From JBBAGC01 sp964491265 (GTDB taxonomy: Bacteria; Spirochaetota; UBA4802; UBA5550), in contig CAZBFP010000017.1 of NCBI GenBank assembly GCA_964491265.1, positions 1 to 64,000 on the forward strand: a stretch of DNA of 64,000 bases. The letters run 5' to 3'. Of the stretch, positions 32,500 to 42,294 are shown one piece after another; position 1 is the first letter of the stretch; every line of letters begins with the position of its first letter. A program made the translations under genes and the position numbers. The notes below the pieces were generated by a model. The model did no database searches. It was not told the origin of the DNA and worked only from the letters and a program-made list of their open reading frames with translations.

Positions 32500-32619
32500 A
32501 GTAATTATTCCTAAAGAAATTTTTTAGTGCAATAATGATGTTTCCCATATCCCCGCCGCCTCCGGCGGCGGAGATATTAGAGCATTTTATTTTAAGAAAA
32601 AGTTAAGGAATTAACACTG
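32500..32619 (+). repeat. Intergenic palindromic repeat, family A, copy 5
   Basis: About 120 bases with GTAATTATTCC and AATTAACACTG ends; hairpin CCCCGCCGCC-TCCG-GCGGCGGAG with one stem mismatch. Gap 32168-32868 is filled by this, the element at 32227, the hairpin at 32447 and the palindrome at 32766. Confidence 0.85.
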
Positions 32620-32765
32620 AAAAAATTTACAAAATTATATGGTGAACTCAGAAAAAAAAGAGTATTCTAATATACACATTGATAATTTAAAGTGAAAATA
32701 TTTTAAATAAAATTGAAATATATAAAGGAATGGTAAAAATAAAATTATCGATGTGATAATATATG

Positions 32766-32800
32766 AACTCGTGCCCCCTTTGGGGGACAGGGGGCACGAA
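32766..32800. repeat. Palindrome C, left copy, 3' of ilvD
   Basis: Internally palindromic (GTGCCCCC ... GGGGGCAC). Its first 26 bases recur exactly in inverse orientation at 34797-34822 on the other side of ilvD. Confidence 0.75.
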
Positions 32801-32868
32801 GCTTATTATGTTTCCCGATATTCCGGAAAGAGTCTTAAATTTTATTAATACTGTTTTTAAAAATTATA

Positions 32869-34704
32869 CTATTCTGGAATTTTTCTCACTGCACCCTTGT
32901 CTGCTGATTCTGCAAGGAGGGAGTATATCTGAAGTGCTGTGGAAACTTTCCGGTTTCTTCCTGAAGGTTTAAAAGCTTCCTTACCTTTTGCTTCCTCCAC
33001 TTTTCTTCTTTTCTCAAGTTCTTCATCTGATACAAGAAGCGCAAGTTTTCTTTCCGGGATATCAATTTCAATAATATCTCCATCATTTACTAAGGCAATG
33101 TTCCCTCCTGCAGCTGCTTCAGGAGAAATATGTCCAATGGAGAGGCCGGCTGTTCCTCCGGAAAATCTTCCGTCAGTTATTAGTGCGCATTCTTTGCCAA
33201 GGTTCATTGACTTGATATATGAAGTAGGGTAGAGCATCTCCTGCATGCCGGGGCCCCCTTTAGGGCCTTCATATCTGATAACTACAACATCTCCAGATTT
33301 TATTTTACCCTTAAGGATTGCATCACATGCCGCATCCTGTGAAAAGAATACTTTTGCTGGCCCTTTGAATCTGTAGTTTGAGGGATCAACACCGGCTGTT
33401 TTAACAATTGAACCGTTTAGAGCTATGTTGCCGAAAAGAACAGCAAGACCCCCGTCTTTGCTGTAGCAGTTGGCGGAGTCTTTTATACAGCCCCCTTTTC
33501 TGTCCATGTCAAGAGACTCATAATATGTGTCCTGTGAGGCATATTTTAAATTGCGGCCCTGTCTTCCAGGCGCGCTGCTGTATAATTTTTTAGCATCATT
33601 AATTGCTGTAGGGCGCATAATATCGTAAGCATCCAAAGCTTCCTTTAGTGCAGGGAAGTCAGCTCTTTTTACACTTGTGTCGAGTAATCCTGCACGGTCA
33701 AGCTCGCCAAGTATACCCATTATTCCCCCGGCCCTGTTTACATCCTCCATATGGAAATGGGAGCTGGGTGCCACCTTACAGAGATTTGGAATTTTTCTGG
33801 ATAAGGCATCTATATCCTTCATTGTGAAATCGACTTCAGCGGCACTGGCAATAGCCAGGAGGTGAAGAACAGTATTTGTTGATCCCCCCATTGCAATATC
33901 CAGAGACATGGCATTAAGGAATGTCTCCCTTGTGGCTATTGACTTGGGGAGAACTGAAGTGTCATTTTTTTCGTAATAGCAGTATGCCATTTCAACGATA
34001 CGTTTTGATGCTTTTATGGCCATTTCCCTTCGTGTTTTATGAGTTGCAACAACAGTGCCGTTACCGGGAAGAGCCAGCCCCAGCGCTTCGGTTAGGGAGT
34101 TCATGGAATTAGCTGTAAACATTCCAGAGCATGAACCGCATGTAGGGCAGGCCTGTTTTTCAAGTTCGGAAATAAAGTCATCAGAAACTGCAGGATCTGC
34201 ACTCATTACCATTGCGTCAATAAGGTCATATTTTTTCCCTTCATGAACACCCGCTTCCATGGGGCCTCCGGAAATGAATATAGCAGGGATATTCAGTCTC
34301 ATGGCAGCCATAAGCATGCCGGGGACAATTTTATCACAGTTGGGAATACAGATCATTGCATCAACCTTGTGTGCATTGCACATATACTCAACACTATCTG
34401 CTATCAGTTCTCTTGAAGGGAGAGAGTAAAGCATCCCGTCGTGACCCATGGCAATTCCGTCATCTATGGCAATTGTATTGAATTCGGGCGCAAAACATCC
34501 CTGCGCCTCAATCTGTTCTTTAACAAATCTCCCCATTTCATTAAGATGTACGTGCCCCGGTACAAGTTCAGTAAAAGAGTTTACTATGGCAATTATAGGT
34601 TTCCCTATCTGTTCCTCTTTCATGCCGTTGGCACGCCACAGGCTCCTGGCTCCTGCCATTCTTCTGCCGCTTGTTGTTTCATTACTTCTCAGGTTTAAAG
34701 ACAT
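32869..34704 (-). CDS. ilvD: Dihydroxy-acid dehydratase
   Basis: Dehydrates 2,3-dihydroxy-isovalerate and -3-methylvalerate in valine, leucine and isoleucine synthesis; cytosolic iron-sulfur enzyme. 611 residues, full length of the long (611-616) form. The cluster ligands lie in CIPNCDKIVPGM and CPTCGSCSGMFTANSMN. PGHVHL near residue 54, and GRFSGGTAGLSIGH and GPKGGPGMQEML near the C-terminus are also conserved. ATG at 34704 preceded by AGAGGAGT. It stands alone rather than with other ilv genes, and is bracketed by an inverted pair of palindrome C. Confidence 0.96.
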   Translation of the reverse strand: MSLNLRSNETTSGRRMAGARSLWRANGMKEEQIGKPIIAIVNSFTELVPGHVHLNEMGRFVKEQIEAQGCFAPEFNTIAIDDGIAMGHDGMLYSLPSRELIADSVEYMCNAHKVDAMICIPNCDKIVPGMLMAAMRLNIPAIFISGGPMEAGVHEGKKYDLIDAMVMSADPAVSDDFISELEKQACPTCGSCSGMFTANSMNSLTEALGLALPGNGTVVATHKTRREMAIKASKRIVEMAYCYYEKNDTSVLPKSIATRETFLNAMSLDIAMGGSTNTVLHLLAIASAAEVDFTMKDIDALSRKIPNLCKVAPSSHFHMEDVNRAGGIMGILGELDRAGLLDTSVKRADFPALKEALDAYDIMRPTAINDAKKLYSSAPGRQGRNLKYASQDTYYESLDMDRKGGCIKDSANCYSKDGGLAVLFGNIALNGSIVKTAGVDPSNYRFKGPAKVFFSQDAACDAILKGKIKSGDVVVIRYEGPKGGPGMQEMLYPTSYIKSMNLGKECALITDGRFSGGTAGLSIGHISPEAAAGGNIALVNDGDIIEIDIPERKLALLVSDEELEKRRKVEEAKGKEAFKPSGRNRKVSTALQIYSLLAESADKGAVRKIPE

Positions 34705-34796
34705 TTTATTACTCCTCTGTTCCGATTTATTCGAAGTAAAATATTTTGATACAGTATAATCTTAGCTCATTCCGTATTTCTGGACAGGAAATATAT

Positions 34797-34822
34797 CCTG
34801 TCCCCCAAAGGGGGCACGAGTT
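34797..34822. repeat. Palindrome C, right copy, 5' of ilvD
   Basis: Exact reverse complement of the 26 bases at 32766-32791 (contains GTCCCCC-AAA-GGGGGCAC). It lies in the upstream region of ilvD, about 95 bases before its start codon. Confidence 0.75.
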
Positions 34823-34841
34823 ATCTATATATTACTTTAAT

Positions 34842-35056
34842 AATTAATGGCGCTACTGCAAAAAGTCTGCCACAGAGACACAGAGTCACAGAGGTACGGA
34901 ATTTTATAGAAATTAGTAATCAATAATACATATTTGCAAAAAATTGTAAATATATTTATGTACGATTTCATATATCTGTATAATTAGTTCATCTTTCTCT
35001 GTGTCTCTGAGCCTCTGTGGCAAAATAAGTTACTTTTTGCAGGAACGCCATTAATT
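34842..35056. mobile_element. MITE-like element with long terminal inverted repeats
   Basis: 215 bases. The left end AATTAATGGCG...CTGCAAAAAGT is matched by ACTTTTTGCAG...CGCCATTAATT at the right. Inside these, GCCACAGAGACACAGAG pairs with CTCTGTGTCTCTG...CTCTGTGGC. The middle is AT-rich and non-coding. The element is flanked by TTAA, a possible target duplication. No transposase is present, so it would be mobilised in trans. Confidence 0.7.
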
Positions 35057-35202
35057 AAAAAGATACTGTCTTTATACTGTCAAGATTAATTGAGCAGAAA
35101 TAGTATCCTTACATCAAAAGGTAACAGGTATTTAGAAGGTGATTAACTGTTTAATTATTTATTGATCCTTATGAGCAGATAATTTTTTTTCAGTACAGGA
35201 TT

Positions 35203-38200
35203 TCAATTCTCAAGATTTTCAAAAAGTGCTGCAATGTCTTCAAGAGTATAAGGCTTTTTTAATATCCCTTTAAATCCATGTTTTTTGAAGTTTGCCATAA
35301 CAGGATTTTCAGAATAGCCGCTGCTTACAATAGCGTTAACTTCCGGATCGATTTTAAGCAGTTCCTTCATGGTGGTTTTCCCCCCCATCCCTCCCGGAAT
35401 AGTTAAGTCCAGGATTACATAAGTATATCTTTTTCCTGCTTCAAGTTTTTCCCTGTATATCCTGATTGCTTCAGCTCCACTTTGTGCGCAGTCTACAGTG
35501 AATCCCAGGTGGTTAAGCATTTTCACAAAAACCTGTAATATATATTGTTCATCATCCATGATCAGTATTGTTCCATGCCGGGAATAGTTCATTTCCCTTT
35601 TTTTCTGTATCGCGGATGCAGGTAGAGTACTGGATGCAGGAAGATAGATTTCAAAGGTGGCCCCCCCTTGAGGCGGGGATACAACATCGATATGACCCTG
35701 GTGTTTTTTTATTATAGAATATGTGCTGGTTAATCCTAAACCTGTACCTGCTGCTTTTGTTGTGAAGAAAGGATCGAAAATCTTTTTAATGTTTTTCCTG
35801 TCAATTCCAGGGCCATTATCCGACACCTTTATGTATAAATAGTCTTTCCCCTTCTGCAGTTCTGCGGGGAGATTCTCCCCGTTTTTAGCTTCAATCGTAA
35901 TATGTCCGCCATCGGGCATTGCCTGTAATGAATTTATAAGAAGATTGTTTAAAGCCTGGCTTATCTGGTTCGGGTCAATAAGTGCAGGTTTTATATTTTC
36001 ATCGATATCCAGTCTGTATGTAATTATAGGATCTTTAATCAGCAGTTTTACCGATTCTTCCAGTATTTCAATAATAGAAACTGGAGTAATGAGCGGGGCT
36101 CCACCTTTGGCAAAGGTGAGAAGCTGTTTTGTTAATGCTGTTGCCCTTTGAGTAGCCTTTTCAATATCATCAATAATTCCGTAGAGGTCCTCTGAAATTC
36201 CTTTTGTCTCCCTGGCAATTGAGATATTACCTGATATCCCTGTTAAGAGGTTATTGAAGTCGTGTGCAATTCCGCCTGCAAGAATTCCGATCGATTCCAG
36301 TTTACTCATTTTGTTTATTTCATTATCAATTTTGTATTTAACGGTTATATCCCTAAGAACCATTATAATGCCTATGGGATTCCCTTTAAGCTTTATTAAT
36401 GAGCTGTTTAATTCAATAATTCTTTCAACCCCATTTATATCAAGCATCTTGAAGGGGATACCAATATTATTGTAACGGTTTTTTTCGTCCAGTTTACCAA
36501 GTGCGCTGAAGAGTATGTCGTTTGACTGGTCATCGTTGAGGCGCACTACTTCACGGATTTTTTTACCGATTGCTTCATCGTGGCACACCCCTGTCAGTTC
36601 TTCGGCAACGGAGTTTATTGAAAAAACATGACCCGACATATCGTAGGTAATAACTCCATCTCCAATGGATGATAGTGTTGTAGAGAGGAGCTCTTTCTCT
36701 TTTTCGGTCTCAATATTTGCATTAAGCAGACTTGTCTGTGCTTTAACCAGCTCGTTATTCAATTCCTGCAGGTTTTGGAACTGAAACTGAATTTTGCTAT
36801 ACTGCTCTTTAATAATTTTTGATGCTTCTTTCAGGTATGTAATATCTGTTACTATTAACAGCACACCTCTTCCACGTCCGATAGCCAGGGAGGAGGCAGA
36901 AACGAGAACATCAATTTTGTCACCACCGAATTTCTGCATTTCCACTTCGAACTGTTTTTGAGATATTATCCCTCTGGATAAATTAAATATTGTGCTCCAT
37001 GTTTTTTTGTCCGAAAGTGCATCTGAATCGAAAAAATCGTAAATTGATTTTGTGTAGAATTCCTCTTCCCTGTAACCGGTCATTTTTATCATATTCTTAT
37101 TTGCAAATACGGGAATATTATCGATAAAGAATATTATTCCATCATGGGCTGTTTCAAAAAAGAGCCTGTATCTTTCCTCAGATTCTTTCAGGGTGGATAT
37201 AACAGCTTCGTTTTCTTTTCTAAGCATATTTATTTTATCTGCTACAGCTATAGAGAGAAGTATAGTACCCAATGCAATACCTAATATATAAACCCATCCT
37301 GTTAAAAAGTTATCTTCAATTAACCCGAAGCTTCTTAATCCCACTAGGAGTGTACCCATTGGGAACATTACCCACGATAGCGTATAATAAATAGCAAGTC
37401 TTTTGTTTATGAAAAACATAGGTATCATTGTTAAGAAAATCAGTACAAGGGATGTAACCAGGGTGGTTATGGTGGAAAACTTTGTAGCAATGCTGTATGA
37501 AAAAAACAGAGATAATCCGGCTAACGGGATGCTGGAAATCATTATTATCTTAAGCAGAAGATGGGTGCGTGGTAAATTATCTTTTGTGCTTAGAAAGAGG
37601 GTCGTGAAGTATATAATTGCCCCTATTGATGTGAAAAGGAAAAAAGGGTGACTGTGGTTTCCCCACCATGGATAATCGGGCCAGAGGTATTTTCTTGCCA
37701 TACCGGTGTGAATAAATATAAAAATTGATACACTGAATATGAAAAGCGTAAGTGCAAGGTAGGTTTTATCTTTTGAAGAGGCATAAATAAAAATGTTATA
37801 GCAGAATAGTGCTGCCATAATCCCGAAAAAGAACCACAGGAGTGACAACTCTTTGTAAAGATTAAGCACAAGAGACTCTATATCCCATGCAGCCAGGCTT
37901 ACAAGAAGAGACCCCTCCGATTGTACCCTGAGATAATATGTTTCAGTTCCAGGACCGGTTTTCGCTGTTAGGGTGAAATTATGATATCCATAGGGCATGG
38001 TGCTGAATGGGAGCCTGTCTCCTGAAGCAATTTCTTTGTATTTCCCTGAATCTGGAATAAAGGCTGAAATATAATCAAGAAGAGGGTATTTTGATTCAAT
38101 AATCCAGGGCATTTCTTTGTCGTAGGGATTCAATACTTCGATTTTAAACCAGAAAACTGAATCGGAATATCCAAGATTGTATCTGTTCCCTTTTCCCCTG

Positions 38201-38424
38201 GTAAAACTGTTTGAGGGGAGATGAATTATATCCTCAATTGTTAGTGACCCGTTTTTATCTTCATAAAAGCTGATGTGATTATCAATATTAACCTCTTTCA
38301 TTTCATGAGAAAGAATAAGAGGTTCACCTTCCAGCAGTTCAGCAGAAAATACATTAATGAACATAAAAGTCAGGCTTATGATAAGGAGCTTCAATTTTTT
38401 TCTATTATTTATATTGACAATCAT
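35203..38424 (-). CDS. Hybrid sensor histidine kinase with 7TMR-DISM sensor
   Basis: 1073 residues. Signal/anchor (about 8-28); extracellular 7TMR-DISMED2 beta domain (about 40-180, with RGKGNRYNLGYSDSVFWFKIEV); seven membrane helices (about 190-400); PAS (about 410-530); a helical linker; PAS (about 575-690); HisKA with phospho-His in GGIAHDFNNLLTG; HATPase with NNLLINSLQAMPDGG, DNGPGI, GTGLGL; and a C-terminal receiver (about 950-1073; ILIMDDEQY, Asp in YVILDLTIPGG, KKPYT). DISM domains usually bind carbohydrate or other small ligands. No partner regulator adjoins, so phosphotransfer goes through its own receiver to a distant partner. Confidence 0.9.
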   Translation of the reverse strand: MIVNINNRKKLKLLIISLTFMFINVFSAELLEGEPLILSHEMKEVNIDNHISFYEDKNGSLTIEDIIHLPSNSFTRGKGNRYNLGYSDSVFWFKIEVLNPYDKEMPWIIESKYPLLDYISAFIPDSGKYKEIASGDRLPFSTMPYGYHNFTLTAKTGPGTETYYLRVQSEGSLLVSLAAWDIESLVLNLYKELSLLWFFFGIMAALFCYNIFIYASSKDKTYLALTLFIFSVSIFIFIHTGMARKYLWPDYPWWGNHSHPFFLFTSIGAIIYFTTLFLSTKDNLPRTHLLLKIIMISSIPLAGLSLFFSYSIATKFSTITTLVTSLVLIFLTMIPMFFINKRLAIYYTLSWVMFPMGTLLVGLRSFGLIEDNFLTGWVYILGIALGTILLSIAVADKINMLRKENEAVISTLKESEERYRLFFETAHDGIIFFIDNIPVFANKNMIKMTGYREEEFYTKSIYDFFDSDALSDKKTWSTIFNLSRGIISQKQFEVEMQKFGGDKIDVLVSASSLAIGRGRGVLLIVTDITYLKEASKIIKEQYSKIQFQFQNLQELNNELVKAQTSLLNANIETEKEKELLSTTLSSIGDGVITYDMSGHVFSINSVAEELTGVCHDEAIGKKIREVVRLNDDQSNDILFSALGKLDEKNRYNNIGIPFKMLDINGVERIIELNSSLIKLKGNPIGIIMVLRDITVKYKIDNEINKMSKLESIGILAGGIAHDFNNLLTGISGNISIARETKGISEDLYGIIDDIEKATQRATALTKQLLTFAKGGAPLITPVSIIEILEESVKLLIKDPIITYRLDIDENIKPALIDPNQISQALNNLLINSLQAMPDGGHITIEAKNGENLPAELQKGKDYLYIKVSDNGPGIDRKNIKKIFDPFFTTKAAGTGLGLTSTYSIIKKHQGHIDVVSPPQGGATFEIYLPASSTLPASAIQKKREMNYSRHGTILIMDDEQYILQVFVKMLNHLGFTVDCAQSGAEAIRIYREKLEAGKRYTYVILDLTIPGGMGGKTTMKELLKIDPEVNAIVSSGYSENPVMANFKKHGFKGILKKPYTLEDIAALFENLEN

Positions 38425-38577
38425 AATTATTCGATTTTGATTAAGTTCTCATAGATTAGAATTTTTTTGATAAAAATGGTGCAGCAAAAAAAGCGATTTG
38501 TATTAATATGGCAAACATATTTCAGGTGGAATTATAATTCAATATAAATTTTTTTTAATATTTATACAGGGTGATCA

Positions 38578-39354
38578 ATGGCATCGGTAAAGAAGGATAA
38601 AAAGTCTCCGCCTAAAAAAAAGGGGGCAGGCACTACTGCAAAGGCTAAAAAGGGAGCACCTAAGAAAAGTGTTAAAAAGCAGGAGAGCGGCAGAGGGGCA
38701 CTCTATATGCTTATTATACTTTTTCTTCTTACTGTAATTGTTTTTCTGATTAATATTTCCTACGATAATCTTCCTTTTAAATCGATTCAAAAAGATGGCG
38801 GTTTATTTGAGACGGAAGAGAAAAGTAAGGTTGTAATTGATAAAAAAGATATTGAAACAATTAAAGAGTACCCGGTTTCAGAAGATAAAAAAGATAAGGG
38901 TATAGGGGAAACTCCGGCAAAAGATGGCATAACCGGGAAAGAAAAATCTGCTGATGTGAAAGTATATTTTCTTAAGCTTAATGAGAATACTGAGCAGCTT
39001 TATCTGAGTCCTGTTACAAGAAAAGTTGATGATACTAATCTGCTGGCAATGAGTCTTGAAAGTCTTATAGCCGGGCCTTCGGGTAGGGAAAAATCTTCAG
39101 GATATTTGAATGCTGTACCTGGGAAGCTGCGGGTTAGAAGTGTAGTTATTCAGGGTAGAACTGCTGTTATCGATTTTTCCGGTGCTATTGAAGAGGATGC
39201 GCCGGGTCAGATTATTATAAAACGCCTTCAGCAGATTATTTATACTGCCACAGAATTTGATAATGTGGATAATGTCATAATTAAGATCAATGGTAGACAT
39301 AAAAATTCAATAGGCGCCGACGGCCTTTCAATAAGCGGTCCGCTGAGCAGGTGA
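38578..39354 (+). CDS. GerMN-domain membrane protein
   Basis: 258 residues. The N-terminus is very Lys/Pro/Ala-rich (1-40), followed by one membrane helix (41-61), a charged linker (70-125), and a GerMN domain (about 128-250: VKVYFLKLNENTEQLYLSPVTRKV, LESLIAGPSGREKSSGYLNAVP, VRSVVIQGRTAVIDFSGAIEE, IIYTATEFDNVDNVIIKINGR). GerMN domains of non-sporulating bacteria are often near cell-wall amidases, suggesting an envelope role. No amidase adjoins. It ends one base into the next coding frame and is probably cotranscribed with the CYTH gene. Confidence 0.82.
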   Translation: MASVKKDKKSPPKKKGAGTTAKAKKGAPKKSVKKQESGRGALYMLIILFLLTVIVFLINISYDNLPFKSIQKDGGLFETEEKSKVVIDKKDIETIKEYPVSEDKKDKGIGETPAKDGITGKEKSADVKVYFLKLNENTEQLYLSPVTRKVDDTNLLAMSLESLIAGPSGREKSSGYLNAVPGKLRVRSVVIQGRTAVIDFSGAIEEDAPGQIIIKRLQQIIYTATEFDNVDNVIIKINGRHKNSIGADGLSISGPLSR

Positions 39355-39356
39355 TA

Positions 39357-39884
39357 ATGAGTCCAGATATTCTTGAAATTGAAATTAAAGCCTATTGCGA
39401 TAATCCTGCTGAAGTAATTGAGAAGCTTGCACTTAACGGTGCAGAGTTTGTTGAAACGCGTATAGAGCATGATATATATTTCAGTCACCCGCAGCATGAT
39501 TTCGGATTAACTGATGAGGCGTTGAGGCTCCGTTTTGTTAATGGTAAATCTAAAATTACATATAAGGGACCAAAAGTTAGCAGTGAAACAAAAGCAAGGA
39601 TTGAGCATGAAACCGGTGTTGAGGATGTAAATGTTGTTACGGAGATTCTGCTTGCATTGGGATTTGTTAAGAGCGGGGAGATAAAAAAAAGAAGAGAGGT
39701 TTATTCATCAGGGGATATGGAGATAACTCTCGATTTTGTTGATGGTCTTGGCAATTTTGTCGAGATTGAAAAGCAGTGTGTCATGAGTGATGAAGCAGAG
39801 AAGGAGCTTTTTGATACAGCTGCCAGATTGGGACTCTCCCGCTTTGAAAGGAGGTCCTATCTGGAGCTTAAGTATTTCAGCTGA
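39357..39884 (+). CDS. CYTH-domain protein (class IV adenylate cyclase/thiamine-triphosphatase-like)
   Basis: 175 residues from ATG 39357; a GTG six bases upstream is an alternative start. The ExExK signature is E7-I-E9-I-K11. ALRLRFVNGKSKITYKGPK supplies the Arg/Lys residues that bind the phosphates. VYSSGDMEITLDFVDGLGNFVEIEKQC gives the later acidic pair. Such enzymes form an eight-strand tunnel that binds triphosphates. The arrangement is closest to CyaB-type proteins, but cyclase versus phosphatase activity cannot be told from sequence. Its stop abuts the convergent pheT stop with no spacer. Confidence 0.85.
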   Translation: MSPDILEIEIKAYCDNPAEVIEKLALNGAEFVETRIEHDIYFSHPQHDFGLTDEALRLRFVNGKSKITYKGPKVSSETKARIEHETGVEDVNVVTEILLALGFVKSGEIKKRREVYSSGDMEITLDFVDGLGNFVEIEKQCVMSDEAEKELFDTAARLGLSRFERRSYLELKYFS

Positions 39885-42278
39885 TTATCTTAATGAGTAA
39901 CCTGCATTTTTAAGGTCGGAAATTATTTTATTTTGTGTTTCTTCTATTTCATTGTGAGTTAAGGTTTTTTCGCTGGAAGCAAAAACAACTTTAACAGAAA
40001 CAGACTTCCTGTCTTCAGGTATTGGAGCTCCTTCATAAATGGAAACAACTTCCGCGCTTTTTATGTACCGGCCGCCTTTGCGTATGATCGAAAGTATATC
40101 TTCGCTGTATGTATTTTTTTCCGTAAGTACTGAAATTTCAAAGGGTACTTCAGGGAATTTCTGCAGCTCTTTGAATTTTATTTCACGTTTCGCAGCTTTG
40201 AAAACCTTGTTAAGGTCAATGTCGAATATTGCTGCAGAACCGTTTATTTCAAATTTTTCTGAAATTGCAGGGTGAAGTTCAAAAATAAGGCCTGCATCTT
40301 CCCCTTCAACAATAATACGCATGGAGCGTCCAGGGTGTGCGTATGGAGGGATCGCCTCTTTAACTGGAACCAGTTTAAAGTTTTTTACTTTCAGCTGCTC
40401 AAGCAGACCCGATGCAATGCTTTTTGCTTCATAAAAAACCGGGGAGGATGGTTTTTTTATGAATACTGCGCCTGCAGCGCGGGTATTTTCAACAATCAGA
40501 TCGGGTGATTTCCGGTCATTTTTTATGTAAACCCTTCCCAGCTCAAAAATATCAAAATTTTCTGAATACCTCTGGTTGTACTGAATAAAGGTTACTATAT
40601 CAGGGATGAGACTTCTCCTTAATCTGTCCTGCTCGCTTGAGAGGGGATTGCGGAGTCTCAGCTCCTTCTCTTCATTTATTTCGAGCATATTGAGAATCTG
40701 GTCACCGGTAAATGAGTAACCCATTACTTCTACCATGCTGAATGATTCAGTGAGAATGTCTTTGATCCTGCGCTCAAAATAGCGGAAATCGTTTTTAGCA
40801 GGTGGAACACAGGGAACAAGGGGGGCTGATGGGGTTATATTATCGTAGCCGTAAATTCGTCCCACCTCCTCAACAATGTCATCTGCGATTGAGACATCTT
40901 TTGTGGCACGGAAATGGGGTACTTCTATCTCCATTTCATTGCCGGTTTTTTTAATTTTGAAACTCAATGATTCGATAATTCCGGTTATTCTATTGTCGTC
41001 AATATTTTCTCCCAGTTTTCTGCGTATATAATCTGTGGAAGTATGAATTGTTACTGTATTCATTTTACCGGGGTAATGATCAGCAATGGAAGATGCAGCC
41101 TCAGCTGAGGGGATTGCCTCCTTAATCAGTTCATAGCATCTTAGAAGAGCATCAGTTGTTACTTCAGGGGAGATCGATTTTTCAAATCTCATTGATGCCT
41201 CAGTGCGGACCCCGAAACGGTGAGCGGTTTTTCTGATATTTACAGGATTGAAACAGGCAGCCTCAAGAACTATTTCTGTAGTGCTTTCATCAATCTCGCT
41301 ATTGGCGCCACCCATTACTCCGGCAAGGGCAATTGGTCCTTCAATGTCAGCTATTACTATATCCTCTGATGTGAGCTTATGGGTTTTATCATCAAGGGTG
41401 GTTAATGTCTCACCATCTTTCGCGTAGCGTACGAAAATTTTATCACCACGGAGCTTTTTTTTGTCAAAGGCATGCATCGGTTCACCAAGCTCAACCATTA
41501 CATAATTGGTTATATCAACAATATTGTTGATGGGACGCATGCCGATAGATCTAACCATCCCCTTTAACCATTCAGGGGATTCCTTAATTTCTATACCTTT
41601 TACAGCAAGGGCGCTGTATCTGGGGGATGATTCAAGATCCTTTACTTCAACTTCAAGATTATCTTTATTTTTAAATGTAGATTCAACTGTTCTGTCCACA
41701 GGACTTTTTACCGTCCTGTTAAAAAGAGCCCCAATCTCTCTGGCAAACCCCTCGTGACCCCATAAATCGGGCCTGTGTGTAATTGACTTATTGTCTATTT
41801 CCAGCAGTATGTCAACCTGCTCAGGATATATTTTGTCAAGAGTGGTTCCCAAAACTGTGTCGGGGGGTAGAATTATAATGCCGGAGTGATCCTCGGATAT
41901 ACCCAGTTCTTTTTCGGAGCAGAACATGCCGCTTGATTCAACACCGCGGATTTTCGCTTTTTTAATTTCAAAGTCTTCGGAAATTTTTGTTCCTACAGCG
42001 GCAAGGGCAACAATGTCCCCTGTTTTATGATTGCTGGCTCCGCATACAACCTGAAATTTTTCCGATCCTGTGTCTGCTTCGCAGAGTGTGAGTTTATCCG
42101 CGTCCGGGTGAGGTTCCACTTTTGTCAGTTTTGCAGCATATATTGTTTGAAAACTTTTGTTCAGGTATTCAATCCCCTCAATCTCTGCTGTGGCCATGGT
42201 GAGCCTGTCTGCCACCTCTTCCGGGGCAATGTCGCTTATATCAACCATGCGGTTAATTATTTTCAATGATATCCACAT
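39885..42278 (-). CDS. pheT: Phenylalanyl-tRNA synthetase beta subunit
   Basis: 797 residues, normal length. N-terminal OB-fold tRNA-binding domain (about 40-150: VVCGASNHKTGDIVALAAVGT), B3/B4 editing region (about 210-400, with HAFDKKKLRGDKIFVRYA), B5 domain, catalytic-like core (ESFSMVEVMGYSFT, LRNPLSSEQDRLRRSLIPDI), and the C-terminal anticodon-binding domain (FPEVPFEISVLTEKNTYSEDI). Works as an alpha2-beta2 enzyme with PheS, encoded 16 bases upstream on the same strand. Confidence 0.97.
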   Translation of the reverse strand: MWISLKIINRMVDISDIAPEEVADRLTMATAEIEGIEYLNKSFQTIYAAKLTKVEPHPDADKLTLCEADTGSEKFQVVCGASNHKTGDIVALAAVGTKISEDFEIKKAKIRGVESSGMFCSEKELGISEDHSGIIILPPDTVLGTTLDKIYPEQVDILLEIDNKSITHRPDLWGHEGFAREIGALFNRTVKSPVDRTVESTFKNKDNLEVEVKDLESSPRYSALAVKGIEIKESPEWLKGMVRSIGMRPINNIVDITNYVMVELGEPMHAFDKKKLRGDKIFVRYAKDGETLTTLDDKTHKLTSEDIVIADIEGPIALAGVMGGANSEIDESTTEIVLEAACFNPVNIRKTAHRFGVRTEASMRFEKSISPEVTTDALLRCYELIKEAIPSAEAASSIADHYPGKMNTVTIHTSTDYIRRKLGENIDDNRITGIIESLSFKIKKTGNEMEIEVPHFRATKDVSIADDIVEEVGRIYGYDNITPSAPLVPCVPPAKNDFRYFERRIKDILTESFSMVEVMGYSFTGDQILNMLEINEEKELRLRNPLSSEQDRLRRSLIPDIVTFIQYNQRYSENFDIFELGRVYIKNDRKSPDLIVENTRAAGAVFIKKPSSPVFYEAKSIASGLLEQLKVKNFKLVPVKEAIPPYAHPGRSMRIIVEGEDAGLIFELHPAISEKFEINGSAAIFDIDLNKVFKAAKREIKFKELQKFPEVPFEISVLTEKNTYSEDILSIIRKGGRYIKSAEVVSIYEGAPIPEDRKSVSVKVVFASSEKTLTHNEIEETQNKIISDLKNAGYSLR

Positions 42279-42294
42279 AATACTTTTACTCCCC

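Noticed and set aside
2783..32619. Repeated 120-bp elements as a possible CRISPR array
   Set aside because: Copies are kilobases apart, on both strands and themselves palindromic, without spacers or cas genes.
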